Assembly (NCBI GenBank): GCA_963818505.1 | Contig: CAWFSJ010000001.1 | Span: 868,001-932,000, forward strand | Length of the DNA stretch: 64,000 nt | Direction of reading: 5' to 3' | DNA from: JADKAV01 sp963818505 | GTDB lineage: Bacteria; Actinomycetota; Actinomycetes; S36-B12; UBA10799 | In this document: piece after piece, positions 7,557-16,218 of the stretch | Layout: every line of letters begins with the position of its first letter | How positions within the stretch are numbered: position 1 is the first letter of the stretch | Program-made: the position numbers and the translations under genes | The notes under the pieces: generated by a model | What the model was told of the DNA's origin: nothing | Seen by the model: the letters and a program-made list of their open reading frames with translations, nothing else | The model's database searches: none

Positions 7557-8314
7557 TGGAACTGCTCGAGTTCGCCCTGATCGGGATCGCCCTGGGTTTG
7601 TCCCTGGGACTGTTCGGCGGTGGCGGCGGCATCCTGGCGATCCCACTGCTGGTTGCCGCCGGGATCCCGACCGACGAGGCCGGCACCACCTCGCTGGTGG
7701 TGGTGGGCATTGGGGCGATCGGTGGGTTGATCCCGCACGCGCGGGCCGGCAGGGTTGCCTGGCGCGAAGGGATCGTGTTCAGCGCCCTGGGTGCTGCGGG
7801 GGCTATTGCGGGCTCGCGGCTGGCTCTGTTCACCAACGACGCGATCCAGTTGTGGGGATTCGCCCTCGTGCTGATCGTCGCCGGCACGCTGATGCTGCGC
7901 AAAGCGCTGCGAAGTAGCAAGACCGGCGAGCCGGCCCCCGCGCGCAGTCGGCGCTCTTGGTGGATCGTGGTGCCGGCTGCGCTGGCAGTAGGGCTCTTCA
8001 CCGGATTCTTCGGCGTGGGTGGAGGGTTCTTGGTGGTTCCCGCGCTGGCACTTGTCATGGGCATGTCGATGTACGTCTCGACGGCCACTGCGTTGCTGGT
8101 CATCACGTTGAACTCCGCGGTCGCCTTCATCCCGCGAGCCGGGGAGGCGCTCGAGCTAGGACCTACCGCCGTGGTGGCCGTGTTCGTGCTGATCGCCAGC
8201 GCAATAGCTGCACGTTGGTCGAACAAATGGTCCGAGCGGAACCTGGGAATCGGTTTCGCGGGGCTGGTCTTGGCCATGTCCGTACTGACGCTCGCCCAGG
8301 CTTCAGGAGCCTGA
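7556..8314 (+). CDS. TauE/SafE family sulfite or sulfur-anion exporter
   Basis: A 252-residue integral membrane protein with about eight hydrophobic segments. It has the duplicated family glycine motif: GLFGGGGGILAIPLL near the N-terminus and GFFGVGGGFLVVPALAL in the second half. Members move sulfite, sulfoacetate or similar anions across the membrane. Its ATG overlaps the rhodanese stop (TGATG), so it is the last gene of the cst-like operon. There it probably removes sulfite or thiosulfate made by persulfide oxidation. A tauE gene is also part of the staphylococcal cst locus. Substrate is inferred from context only. Confidence 0.88.
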   Translation: MELLEFALIGIALGLSLGLFGGGGGILAIPLLVAAGIPTDEAGTTSLVVVGIGAIGGLIPHARAGRVAWREGIVFSALGAAGAIAGSRLALFTNDAIQLWGFALVLIVAGTLMLRKALRSSKTGEPAPARSRRSWWIVVPAALAVGLFTGFFGVGGGFLVVPALALVMGMSMYVSTATALLVITLNSAVAFIPRAGEALELGPTAVVAVFVLIASAIAARWSNKWSERNLGIGFAGLVLAMSVLTLAQASGA

Positions 8315-8351
8315 CTCGCATCACGGATTGATCTTCGCCACTCTTGCCCCT

Positions 8352-9107
8352 ATGAGCGAAGCCACCACGACCGTGGTGCCGGTTGGCGCTTGGGCCACGG
8401 CTGCCCGCGTCTATTGGGCCATCGTCGCCTTCATCGGAACCTTGTCCTTCATCGTGAGCTGCGGGCTGGCGATGACCAACGAGGGCAACGGGGGCTGGTT
8501 CAACGGACTGGTCTTCACCTTGAGCTACTTCACGGTGTGGAGCAACATCCTTACCTTCACCATGAACTGGCTGCTGGTGGCTGATCCGGCCCGCGATGGG
8601 CACGTGTTCCGGTGGCTGCGGATGACCAACCTCGTGATGATCACGATCACCGGTCTGGTCTACGCGATCATTCTCGCCCCGGACGCGCACCCTGTGGGCC
8701 TGGGCGTCTACACCAACTTGGGCTATCACTACATCGTGCCGTGGGCGACGTTCTTGGGCTTCTTACTGTTCGGTCCACGGCCGCGCTTCATCTTGCGCAC
8801 GGTCTTCTACATGCTCGCCATCCCCTGCGTGTGGCTGGCCTACACGCTGATCCGCGGCCTCGCCCTGACCAGCCCCCCGGCCGACCCGCCAGCCACCGAA
8901 CTGGGCGCACCACAGCACTGGTACCCCTACCCGTTCATCGATGTCAACGACCCGTCCCCGCTCATTCCAGGCGTGGAGTTGGGCGGCTACGCCGGCGTCG
9001 GGGTGAACATCGTCGTCATCGTCGTTCTGGGGCTGGTCTTCGGTTTCCTGTTCCTGGGACTTGACCGGCTCCTCAGCCGCGGGCAAAGAGCCCACCGCCT
9101 GCCTTAG
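8352..9107 (+). CDS. Pr6Pr-family six-helix membrane protein
   Basis: A 251-residue membrane protein with about six transmembrane segments. Patterns include YFTVWSNILTF and GLVYAIIL, and Trp/His/Pro positions typical of the Pr6Pr group distantly related to the FAR-17a/AIG1 fold (NLGYHYIVPWATFLGF in the middle). The function of this group is unknown in bacteria. I start at ATG 8352. There is no SD; CACTCT lies seven bases upstream, so a leaderless message is possible. It follows tauE by 37 bp on the same strand. Its TAG overlaps the TAA of the convergent serine hydrolase gene. Confidence 0.8.
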   Translation: MSEATTTVVPVGAWATAARVYWAIVAFIGTLSFIVSCGLAMTNEGNGGWFNGLVFTLSYFTVWSNILTFTMNWLLVADPARDGHVFRWLRMTNLVMITITGLVYAIILAPDAHPVGLGVYTNLGYHYIVPWATFLGFLLFGPRPRFILRTVFYMLAIPCVWLAYTLIRGLALTSPPADPPATELGAPQHWYPYPFIDVNDPSPLIPGVELGGYAGVGVNIVVIVVLGLVFGFLFLGLDRLLSRGQRAHRLP

Positions 9108-10237
9108 CCCGCCGGAGGGATCGAATCCAGGGCCGGCGCAACCTTGCGGAAGTAGCGCGTCGGGACGTGCTTGCCGGCGTTGGAGATGTTCATCCCGACG
9201 ACGGCTGTGGTCCCGGACTCCGCGTTGTGCATCACTAGCACCGTGTGGCCGAAGCCTTCGCCAGTGTGCCCGTACCAGCCCTCAAGGCTCCCGATTCCCT
9301 GGGCATAGATGTCGTACTCCGGACCCTTGTCCAAGGGCGCGCCTTGCAGCCGGGCTTGCTGAGTCTCTGCCTCCAGCAGCGTGCCCTCCCCCAGAGCGTC
9401 ACCCCACTGGCACAAGTCGTCCAGCGTCGAGGTCATGGCGCCGGCTGCCCCGAGTGCCGTGAAGTTGTTGCCGGGATCTTCCAGGCCGCCGTCGACCGGC
9501 TGGTAGCCCGTAGGATGCGGCCCGGACCAGTCGTTCACGCTGTCGGTGTAGGTGGTCGCCGACAGTCCCAGCGGGTCCAGGATCTGTTCTTGGACGACTT
9601 GGCCGAAGGGCTGGCCGTACTCCTGGACCACAACTTGGCCGAGCAGCAGGGTGGAAGTGTTGGTGTAGACCTTCTTGGCCCCCGGCTTGAACTGTGGGGG
9701 TTCGGCCAGCGCGTACTCGATGAGTTGCTCGTCGGTGTACGCCTGGTTCGAGTCCTCGATGTAGGACAGCAGCCACTCCTGGGTCGTGTACTCCGGCACA
9801 CCGCTACTCATATCGGCCAATTGAGCCAGCGTGATCTCGTCGCCGTTGGGCACGTTCGGAACCCACTGGTCGATCGTGTCGTCGAGGCTGATCTTGCCCT
9901 CATCGACCAACTGCAGGATCAGGGTCACCGTGAACGACTTGGTCACACTGCGGATGGGCCACACGAGGTCGGTGGTCATTTCGTCGCCCGTCTTGCGGTC
10001 GGCGACCCCTTGGGCATCTGCCCAATTCTCATAGCCCGGCGCGCAGATCTGGACCACGGCGCCGGGGACACCGTTGCGCTTGAGCGTCTTGGTCATTTGG
10101 TTCTGTAGGACGTTGGTGACCTCGGACGGGAGTTGCTGCGCGGCGGTCGGGCTCTCACTCGGGCTCTCACTGGACGTGCCCCCTGACGAGCAGGCGGCGA
10201 GCAACAAGGCGGAGGCGACGATGATCACAGGACGCAT
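9104..10237 (-). CDS. Secreted lipoprotein serine hydrolase (class C beta-lactamase-like)
   Basis: The 377-residue protein begins with a lipoprotein signal (LLLAAC, lipidated Cys16) and a Ser/Pro/Glu-rich linker to about 36. The penicillin-binding/class C beta-lactamase fold follows, with active-site S97-V-T-K100, Y191-T-N193 and a HTGEGFG box near residue 336. It is anchored outside the membrane and probably cleaves a peptide, ester or amide bond; true beta-lactamase activity should not be assumed for this family (serine hydrolase, DD-peptidase-like). It is monocistronic as far as seen, ending tail to tail with the Pr6Pr gene by a four-base overlap. Confidence 0.9.
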   Translation of the reverse strand: MRPVIIVASALLLAACSSGGTSSESPSESPTAAQQLPSEVTNVLQNQMTKTLKRNGVPGAVVQICAPGYENWADAQGVADRKTGDEMTTDLVWPIRSVTKSFTVTLILQLVDEGKISLDDTIDQWVPNVPNGDEITLAQLADMSSGVPEYTTQEWLLSYIEDSNQAYTDEQLIEYALAEPPQFKPGAKKVYTNTSTLLLGQVVVQEYGQPFGQVVQEQILDPLGLSATTYTDSVNDWSGPHPTGYQPVDGGLEDPGNNFTALGAAGAMTSTLDDLCQWGDALGEGTLLEAETQQARLQGAPLDKGPEYDIYAQGIGSLEGWYGHTGEGFGHTVLVMHNAESGTTAVVGMNISNAGKHVPTRYFRKVAPALDSIPPAG

Positions 10238-10352
10238 TGGGCAAGACTAAGGGCGACGGGCCGATTTGCACTATCGGGTGGGTGTTGGTGTCGCTGAACC
10301 GCACCCCCTGCCGCAAGTAAGACCGCCGCCCCGGCCGGGCCAGCCCCCGATC

Positions 10353-11573
10353 TCACCCGCCCCTGATGCCCAGGCGCCACACATCGTTGTCGACCCGCAG
10401 GTAGTTGCCCGGGTCCGCGAAGTCGAACGTCTCCCGGTCCCCGCCGAAGGTATAGATGGACTTGCCGCCACGCCCACCCGGGATGACCGCCGAGTCGAAG
10501 TCATACTTCACCTCATCCGGGGAGACCGCGTTCCAGGAGTTACCGGGGAGCTTCGTCCAAGAACTGCCCTTCTTGCTCCACCAGGCGTCAGTGGGGTTGG
10601 TCGGCAAACCGAACCCACCGAAGCAGACGATCCTGCCCTTGAGGACTTCGCACTTGTGCCCCGGGCGCGGCGACCAGCCGGCGGCGGCCGTCAGGCGCTT
10701 CCAGTTCTTGCCGTTCGAGGACCGCCAAACATCATTGAAGTAGGGCGGGACGCAGCCAGGTTCGAAGCAGGCAAAACCGACCTCGCCACCGAGTACGTAC
10801 ATGTCGCCACCCTTGACGACTGTCGCCGCGCCGGCTCGTTTGGCCCACGGCGCGGACCCGGTGAGCTTCTTCCAGGTGCGACCGTCGTCCCGGGAGCGCC
10901 AGACGTCGTTGAAGTACTCACGCACGGGCGGTCCGCCGATGACCGCACTGTCGTCGTTGACCGACCCGCCGAAGACGTAAAGGTCACCCTTGAGAGCCAC
11001 AGCACTGAGTCCCGCCCGGCCGGCCCAGGCAGCCTCAGCGGTCATCTTCTGCCAGCTCTTTCCGTCCTTGCTGCGCCACACATCGTTGAAGAACTCGGAC
11101 TTCGACACGATGGGCGGACAGTCCGGCGCGACGAACACCGGCGGGCAGGGGTTCTGGACCACCTGGAAGTCCTGCCCCCCGAGCACATACATGTACTTGT
11201 TCTTGGTCACCGATGCGAAATACGCCCTGGGCGCCCACATCTTGGGCGACCCACTGGCGACCAGCCGCTTCCAGTTCTTGCCCCGGTCCTTGCTGGACCA
11301 CACGTCGTTGAGCAGGGTGCTGTCACCGGGGATGGGTGGCGTGGCAGGCGGATTAGGAACGCGGCCACCGAGGACGTAGACGGTCTTGCCCAACGTCACA
11401 GCCTGCAGCCCGGCTCGCGCCGACCACCTGGTCTTCGACGCCGGCGCGTTGCCCAGCACCTCGGTCCATGTGGCCTCAACCTGATCGTCCTGCGGCGCTG
11501 CCACCGCTGGCGCCACTGTCGATCCGACGATCAAGGCCACGGAACTCGCGCCTAGTATCCAAGCTCTGCCCAT
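10353..11573 (-). CDS. Secreted kelch/galactose-oxidase-like beta-propeller protein
   Basis: The 406-residue protein starts with a signal peptide (SVALIVGSTVAPAVAA) after GAGGAGAG at ATG 11573. The rest consists of repeated kelch-like blades, visible as recurring YVLGG or YVFGG turns followed by FNDVWRSxDGxxWxxL motifs. At least five blades can be counted (VYVLGG, MYVLGG, LYVFGG, MYVLGG, a final YTFGG). Such propellers bind ligands or carry enzyme sites; no galactose-oxidase copper set is evident. It stands alone between the lipoprotein hydrolase and a DUF4332 gene. About 115 bp downstream of its stop contain nothing recognisable. Confidence 0.85.
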   Translation of the reverse strand: MGRAWILGASSVALIVGSTVAPAVAAPQDDQVEATWTEVLGNAPASKTRWSARAGLQAVTLGKTVYVLGGRVPNPPATPPIPGDSTLLNDVWSSKDRGKNWKRLVASGSPKMWAPRAYFASVTKNKYMYVLGGQDFQVVQNPCPPVFVAPDCPPIVSKSEFFNDVWRSKDGKSWQKMTAEAAWAGRAGLSAVALKGDLYVFGGSVNDDSAVIGGPPVREYFNDVWRSRDDGRTWKKLTGSAPWAKRAGAATVVKGGDMYVLGGEVGFACFEPGCVPPYFNDVWRSSNGKNWKRLTAAAGWSPRPGHKCEVLKGRIVCFGGFGLPTNPTDAWWSKKGSSWTKLPGNSWNAVSPDEVKYDFDSAVIPGGRGGKSIYTFGGDRETFDFADPGNYLRVDNDVWRLGIRGG

Positions 11574-11693
11574 GATCTCTCCTCGTCGCGATTGCCCGAC
11601 TTTACGGTGCAACGACGCAGGGCCACAACAGCGACTCTGATCTTGGCCCGGCCGCACCAGCCGACGGTGGTCGGTCAGGACCGACCACCGGGG

Positions 11694-12101
11694 TCAGTGG
11701 CTCACCTTCGGCGCCAAGTCCTTGGCCGCGGCGATCCACGCGGCCACCTGGTCCTGGGTCGGGACCCGGCCTGCCAGGTTGAGTTGCTCGTTGACCTCGG
11801 CGATCTTCGCGGTGAGGTTCTCCGCGTTGCGGGTGGCCAGTTCCTTGACTGTGTCCACGCCTGCGGCCTCCAGCAATTGCGAGAAGCCCTCCGCGATCCC
11901 GGGCACCCGCATCAAGTCGGCCTCGTTGACCCACGTCAGAAGCTGGGTGGCGCTGGCCCCGATCTCATCGGCCAATTGCCTGCGGCCGGCGGACGAGCCC
12001 GCCTTCTCCAGCAACTGCTCAGTGGTTCCCACGCCCACCTCCTGAAGCTTCGCCGCGAGCCCCGCCGAAACGTCCTTGAGGTCTTTGATCGAGTAGGCCA
12101 T
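11694..12101 (-). CDS. DUF4332 domain protein (helix-hairpin-helix-like)
   Basis: A 135-residue cytosolic protein of two linked helical repeats: DVSAGLAAKLQEVGVGTTEQLL and a second copy VPGIAEGFSQLLEAAGVDTVKELA. This spacing is that of DUF4332, which resembles the nucleic-acid-binding HhH elements of DNA polymerase beta and topoisomerase. AAGGAGCATC precedes the ATG at 12101. No partner gene is coupled to it, and the role of the family is unknown. It has no cysteine and no transmembrane segment. Confidence 0.8.
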   Translation of the reverse strand: MAYSIKDLKDVSAGLAAKLQEVGVGTTEQLLEKAGSSAGRRQLADEIGASATQLLTWVNEADLMRVPGIAEGFSQLLEAAGVDTVKELATRNAENLTAKIAEVNEQLNLAGRVPTQDQVAAWIAAAKDLAPKVSH

Positions 12102-12213
12102 GATGCTCCTTGTTGTCGTGGTGGTCAGAGCCTACGACGACCCCGCGGGCCAAGCGAGATCAACAAGGTTCGACCTGGGCACTGCCACCTTTCGAATCGG
12201 CCCAGCCCCGCTC

Positions 12214-13440
12214 TCATCTTCGTCTGCGGCGTGGGGCGCGGTTGGGGGTGTGGTGAGGGATGCCGTGAGTGTCGATAGTGATCTGGAAGCGGCCTTCGTG
12301 CAGGTCGTGGTGGCATCGGGAGCACAAGAGGGCCAGGTTCGACAGGTCCGTGGAACCTCCGTGGCGCCAATGCACGATGTGGTGGGCTTCGCAGAACCGG
12401 GGAGCCCTCCCGCAGCGGATGCAGCCGCGGTCCCGGGCGATCAGGGCGGCCCATTGGCCGGGGCTGGCGCGGCGGGCGCCGCGGTGCAGGTTCAAGGGCA
12501 CGAACGTCTTGTTGCGCGTGATGCCGAGGATGACCCAGGCGACGGCTGTGCAGGTGATCAGGTCGAAGGTGTCCGGGCCGATGGGGGTGCCGTCGTCGAG
12601 GGTGGCGCCGGTGGCCTCGGGCAGGTCTTCGAGGTCGACGAGTACGGACAGCCCGCAGGTGCCCAGCGGGCGGGTGTTGGCGCAGGCGGCAGCGACCAGG
12701 TCGGCGAGGGCGTCGGCGCGGCGTTGTTTGGGGGTGCGCGGGTCGCCGGCGGCGGCCCGGTCGGTGAAGGAGGCCAGGGCGTCGCGTAGCCGGGTGCCTT
12801 GCAGGCTGTCCAGCCAGCCGTGCAGCTGGTAGCGGCCGTCGGATAGTTCGGTCAGGGTCAGGCCGCGGCGTTCGCGTTGTTCGGCCACGGCGTCGTCTGG
12901 GCGTTTCGGGTTGGCCTGGCCGATCAGCACCGCCAGCAGGCGTTTGACTTCGCCGGGTTCGGTGCAGGTCGCGGCGGCGGCCACGGCGTGTTCGTAGTCG
13001 CCGAACCGGGGCAGGTGCCCGGCGGCGTCGAGGATCACCGCGACGTGGGTGGTGCTCAACGCCCCGCCGGCGTAGCCGGCGGCGGTAGCGGGCAGGTCTG
13101 CCAGGGCCGCGGCGCGGGCCACGATCGCCGATCCGGCGGCCGGGTTGGATCCGGTGGCCACCGCCACCAGCATGCCGGTGCTACCCACGCCCAGAGTCTT
13201 GCCGTCCCCGGCGCGGTCGGCGGCCCCGGCCACAGCGCTCAGGTAGGCGTCGATCCGGTTGCGGTGGCCAGCCAGGGCGGCCAGGGCCGCGGCGCGTTCC
13301 TCGGCGCACAACAGCCCCGGGTCGGGCAGGGCAGCCACCGCGGTGTCCAGGGCGTCGAAACCGGCCGGGGTGGCGGTGGGTAGCCGGTCGCGTGCCCGCA
13401 TCCGGCGCAGCGCCGCCTTGGAGACTTGGTGGACGGCCAT
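12214..13440 (-). CDS. DUF222/HNH endonuclease domain protein
   Basis: The 408-residue protein joins an N-terminal DUF222 region (about 20-290, Ala-rich helices) to a C-terminal HNH nuclease domain. The latter reads CIRCGRAPRFCEAHHIVHW then NLALLCSRCHHDLHEG: two CxxC zinc pairs plus His-His and the final His of the HNH motif. This family is highly amplified in actinobacteria and sometimes travels with mobile DNA, but most copies are uncharacterised. AGGAGG sits ten bases before ATG 13440; upstream in-frame codons lack coding character. A promoter is visible about 120 bp upstream. The C-terminus is very basic (RAPRRRRR). Confidence 0.9.
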   Translation of the reverse strand: MAVHQVSKAALRRMRARDRLPTATPAGFDALDTAVAALPDPGLLCAEERAAALAALAGHRNRIDAYLSAVAGAADRAGDGKTLGVGSTGMLVAVATGSNPAAGSAIVARAAALADLPATAAGYAGGALSTTHVAVILDAAGHLPRFGDYEHAVAAAATCTEPGEVKRLLAVLIGQANPKRPDDAVAEQRERRGLTLTELSDGRYQLHGWLDSLQGTRLRDALASFTDRAAAGDPRTPKQRRADALADLVAAACANTRPLGTCGLSVLVDLEDLPEATGATLDDGTPIGPDTFDLITCTAVAWVILGITRNKTFVPLNLHRGARRASPGQWAALIARDRGCIRCGRAPRFCEAHHIVHWRHGGSTDLSNLALLCSRCHHDLHEGRFQITIDTHGIPHHTPNRAPRRRRR

Positions 13441-13561
13441 GAAAACAACACCTCCTGCCCGGTGACCGTGAGAATGAGAATCAGATATCCGAATCCGGGC
13501 AGTCACACGGCGCGTTCGCGACAGGGTGTGAACCGAGGTGTGAAACCTCAACTGCCCTTTC

Positions 13562-13590
13562 ATCTTAGAACACACGTACGACAAATACAA
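13562..13590 (-). promoter_or_regulatory. Likely sigma-70-type promoter for the HNH gene
   Basis: On the minus strand TTGTAT (13585-13590) and TAAGAT (13562-13567) are separated by 17 bp, inside an AT-rich patch about 120 bp before the HNH start codon. The remaining bases of the 309-bp gap 13441-13749 show no gene I can support. Confidence 0.45.
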
Positions 13591-13749
13591 CCATTTCCAC
13601 ACCCGAGTTTTCGGCGTGGTGCGAGTAGACGATGGCAGTGTCAGTGGGGCGGCGGCGCTCGCCCGACAGTACATGTCGCCGGCCGGTACCGCGACCACGA
13701 AACCGGTATTCGCCCGGATCGACGTCCTCGGGCACTGGCGTCGCAGGCT

Positions 13750-16218
13750 TCAGAAACTGCCCACCTCGGTCACGTGGACCACGGCCGTCCCCTGCTCGTC
13801 GCTGGCAGCGAGGTCGACCTCGGCCCGGATCCCCCAGTCGTGATCGCCAGCCGGATCGTCGAAGGCCTGCCACACATTCCAACGGCCGGCCAACTGCTCG
13901 ATCTGCAGCAACTTGGGTCCACGCGCAGCCGGACCGGTCCCAACCTCGTCGTGCTCGGTGAAGTAATCGGCCATCGCCTCGCGCCACCGATCGGCGTCCC
14001 ACTCCTCGTCGAGGGCAGCGAGGTCGTCCCACCTCCGGAGAGCGGCAAGTTCCACCCGGCGGAACATCGCGTTGCGCACCAGCACCCGGAAGGCACGCAC
14101 GTTGGCCGTGACCGGCGGCGGGCCGGCGTCCACGACAGCGGCATCGACCTCAGCGGGGTTGACCAGCTGTTCCCACTCGTCCAACAGGCTGGAGTCGACC
14201 TGGCGCACCAACTCCCCCAGCCACTCGGTGATGTCGTCCAACTCCTCGGTCCGTACCTCCTCCGGCACCGTCCGGCGCAGCGCCTTGTACGCATCGGCCA
14301 GGTACCGCAGGACCAAACCCTCCGACGACGCGAGCTTGTAGAAGCCGACGAACTCCACGAACGTCATCGCCAACTCGGACATCTCCCGGGCCACCGACTT
14401 GGGCTTCAGCTCATGCTCGCGAACCCACGGATGACCCTCCGCGTAGATGTCGTAAGCGGTCTGCAGCAGGTCAGCCAGCGGACGCGGCCACGTGATCTCC
14501 TCGACGAGTTCGACTCGCTCCTCGTACTCGATGCCCTCGGCCTTCATGGCTGCGACCGCCTCGCCGCGGGCCTTGGACTGCTGGGCGTACAGCACCTGCC
14601 GCGGGTCCTCCAGCGTCGCCTCCAAGACCGACAGCACATCCAAGGCGTAGGTCTCGGATTCCCGGTCCAACAGTTCGATGGCCGCAAGCGCGAACGTGGA
14701 CAACGGCTGGTTCAACGCGAAGTCGTCCTGCAGGTCATCCACGACACGCAGTTCGGCAGTCAGAACACCCGCCGCCACCAACGATTCCTGGATAGCCGCG
14801 GCACGTTCAGCCATGGCCTCCCGTGAAGCCGAATCCTCATCGTTGTCGGTGAGCAGATGTTCCAAAGCGGTCTCGACGTCACCTGGTCGGTGAGCCACGT
14901 TGAACACCATCGCGTGGCTGACATCGAAGCGGGACTTCAGTTGTTCCGGCTGCGCGACCACCAGCTTGTCGAACGTGCTGCGCCCCCAGTTCGGAATCCC
15001 CTCCGGGGCCTTCTTGCGCACGATCCGGCGCAGCTTCTTGGGGTCGTCGCCAGCACGGGCGAGCAGCTTCTCGTTCTCGATCTCGTGCTCGGGCGCCTGC
15101 ACGACCACATACCCGATGGCGTCGAAACCCGGCCGTCCTGCCCGTCCTGCGATCTGGTGGAACTCCCGTGCCCGCAGCACCCGCATCCGGCGGCCGTCGA
15201 ACTTCACCAATGAGGTGATCAGCACGGTGCGGATCGGCACGTTGATCCCGACGCCGAGTGTGTCCGTGCCGCAGATGACCTTGAGCAGCCCGGCGCGGGT
15301 CAGTTGCTCCACGAGCCGGCGGTAGCGAGGCAGCATGCCCGCGTGGTGGACACCGATCCCGTGGCGCACGAGCCTGCTCAGTGTCCGGCCGAATCCGGCG
15401 CGGAACCGGAACCCGCCTAGCGCATCGGCGATGGCCCGCTTCTCCTCGCGTGTGCAGACGTTAAGGCTCATCAGCGCCTGTGCGCGTTCCAACGCCCCGG
15501 CTTGCGTGGGGTGGACGATGTAGATCGGCGCGCGGTCCTGGTTGAGCAGCACCTCGACCGTCTGGTGGATCGGCGTGGTCACGTACTCGAAGGTCAACGG
15601 CACGGGCCGATCCCCACCGGCGACGATGGCCGCCTGGCGACCTGTGCGCCGCACGAGATCGTCGCGGATCCGCCCCATGTCCCCGAGCGTGGCCGACATG
15701 AGCAGGAACTGGGCTCCGGTCAGCTCGATCAACGGCACCTGCCAGGCCCAACCCCGGTCGCGGTCGCCGTAATAGTGGAACTCGTCCATGCACACCACGC
15801 CGACGTCTGCGTCCGAGCCTTCCCGCAGTGCCAATAGCGCCAGGATCTCGGCGGTGGCGCAGATGACCGGCGCGTCGGGGTTGACCGCCGCGTCCCCGGT
15901 GATCATGCCGACGTTCTCGGGCCCCAGCAGTTCACACAGGTCGAAGAACTTCTCCGAAACCAGCGCCTTGATCGGGGCCGTGTAGTACGTCCGGCGGCCC
16001 TGCGCCATGGCGAAGAACATGGCTCCCACTGCCACGAGACTCTTGCCGGAACCTGTCGGCGTTGCCAGGATGACGTGCGTTCCCGAGGCCATCTCCAGCA
16101 GCGCGTCCTCCTGCGCGGGGTACAACGGCCGGCCGGTCTCAGCGGCCCACTCGGCGAAGCGCTCCAGGAGTTCCTCGGGCTCGACCTCGGTCGACAGCAG
16201 CTCCGTGAGCGGGCTCAT
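13750..16218 (-). CDS. Superfamily II (Ski2-like) helicase with DUF3516 C-terminus
   Basis: The 822-residue protein carries the full helicase motif set: motif I ATPTGSGKS (52-60), Ia APIKALVSEK, II DEFH (145-148), III SATLG (175-179), and motif VI QIAGRAGRPGFD near residue 390. It is followed by the long actinobacterial DUF3516 region to the end. The DEFH variant of motif II and the motif VI sequence place it with Ski2/Mtr4-like RNA helicases, so an RNA remodelling or decay role is likely. Its ATG overlaps the TGA of the upstream oleD-like gene (ATGA), so it is the last gene of a four-gene transcription unit. Why it is coupled to olefin synthesis is unclear. Confidence 0.9.
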   Translation of the reverse strand: MSPLTELLSTEVEPEELLERFAEWAAETGRPLYPAQEDALLEMASGTHVILATPTGSGKSLVAVGAMFFAMAQGRRTYYTAPIKALVSEKFFDLCELLGPENVGMITGDAAVNPDAPVICATAEILALLALREGSDADVGVVCMDEFHYYGDRDRGWAWQVPLIELTGAQFLLMSATLGDMGRIRDDLVRRTGRQAAIVAGGDRPVPLTFEYVTTPIHQTVEVLLNQDRAPIYIVHPTQAGALERAQALMSLNVCTREEKRAIADALGGFRFRAGFGRTLSRLVRHGIGVHHAGMLPRYRRLVEQLTRAGLLKVICGTDTLGVGINVPIRTVLITSLVKFDGRRMRVLRAREFHQIAGRAGRPGFDAIGYVVVQAPEHEIENEKLLARAGDDPKKLRRIVRKKAPEGIPNWGRSTFDKLVVAQPEQLKSRFDVSHAMVFNVAHRPGDVETALEHLLTDNDEDSASREAMAERAAAIQESLVAAGVLTAELRVVDDLQDDFALNQPLSTFALAAIELLDRESETYALDVLSVLEATLEDPRQVLYAQQSKARGEAVAAMKAEGIEYEERVELVEEITWPRPLADLLQTAYDIYAEGHPWVREHELKPKSVAREMSELAMTFVEFVGFYKLASSEGLVLRYLADAYKALRRTVPEEVRTEELDDITEWLGELVRQVDSSLLDEWEQLVNPAEVDAAVVDAGPPPVTANVRAFRVLVRNAMFRRVELAALRRWDDLAALDEEWDADRWREAMADYFTEHDEVGTGPAARGPKLLQIEQLAGRWNVWQAFDDPAGDHDWGIRAEVDLAASDEQGTAVVHVTEVGSF

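Noticed and set aside
13426..14826. 466-codon open frame on the plus strand across the helicase 3' end
   Set aside because: Antisense to the DUF3516 helicase; composition is His/Arg-rich as is usual for such shadows.
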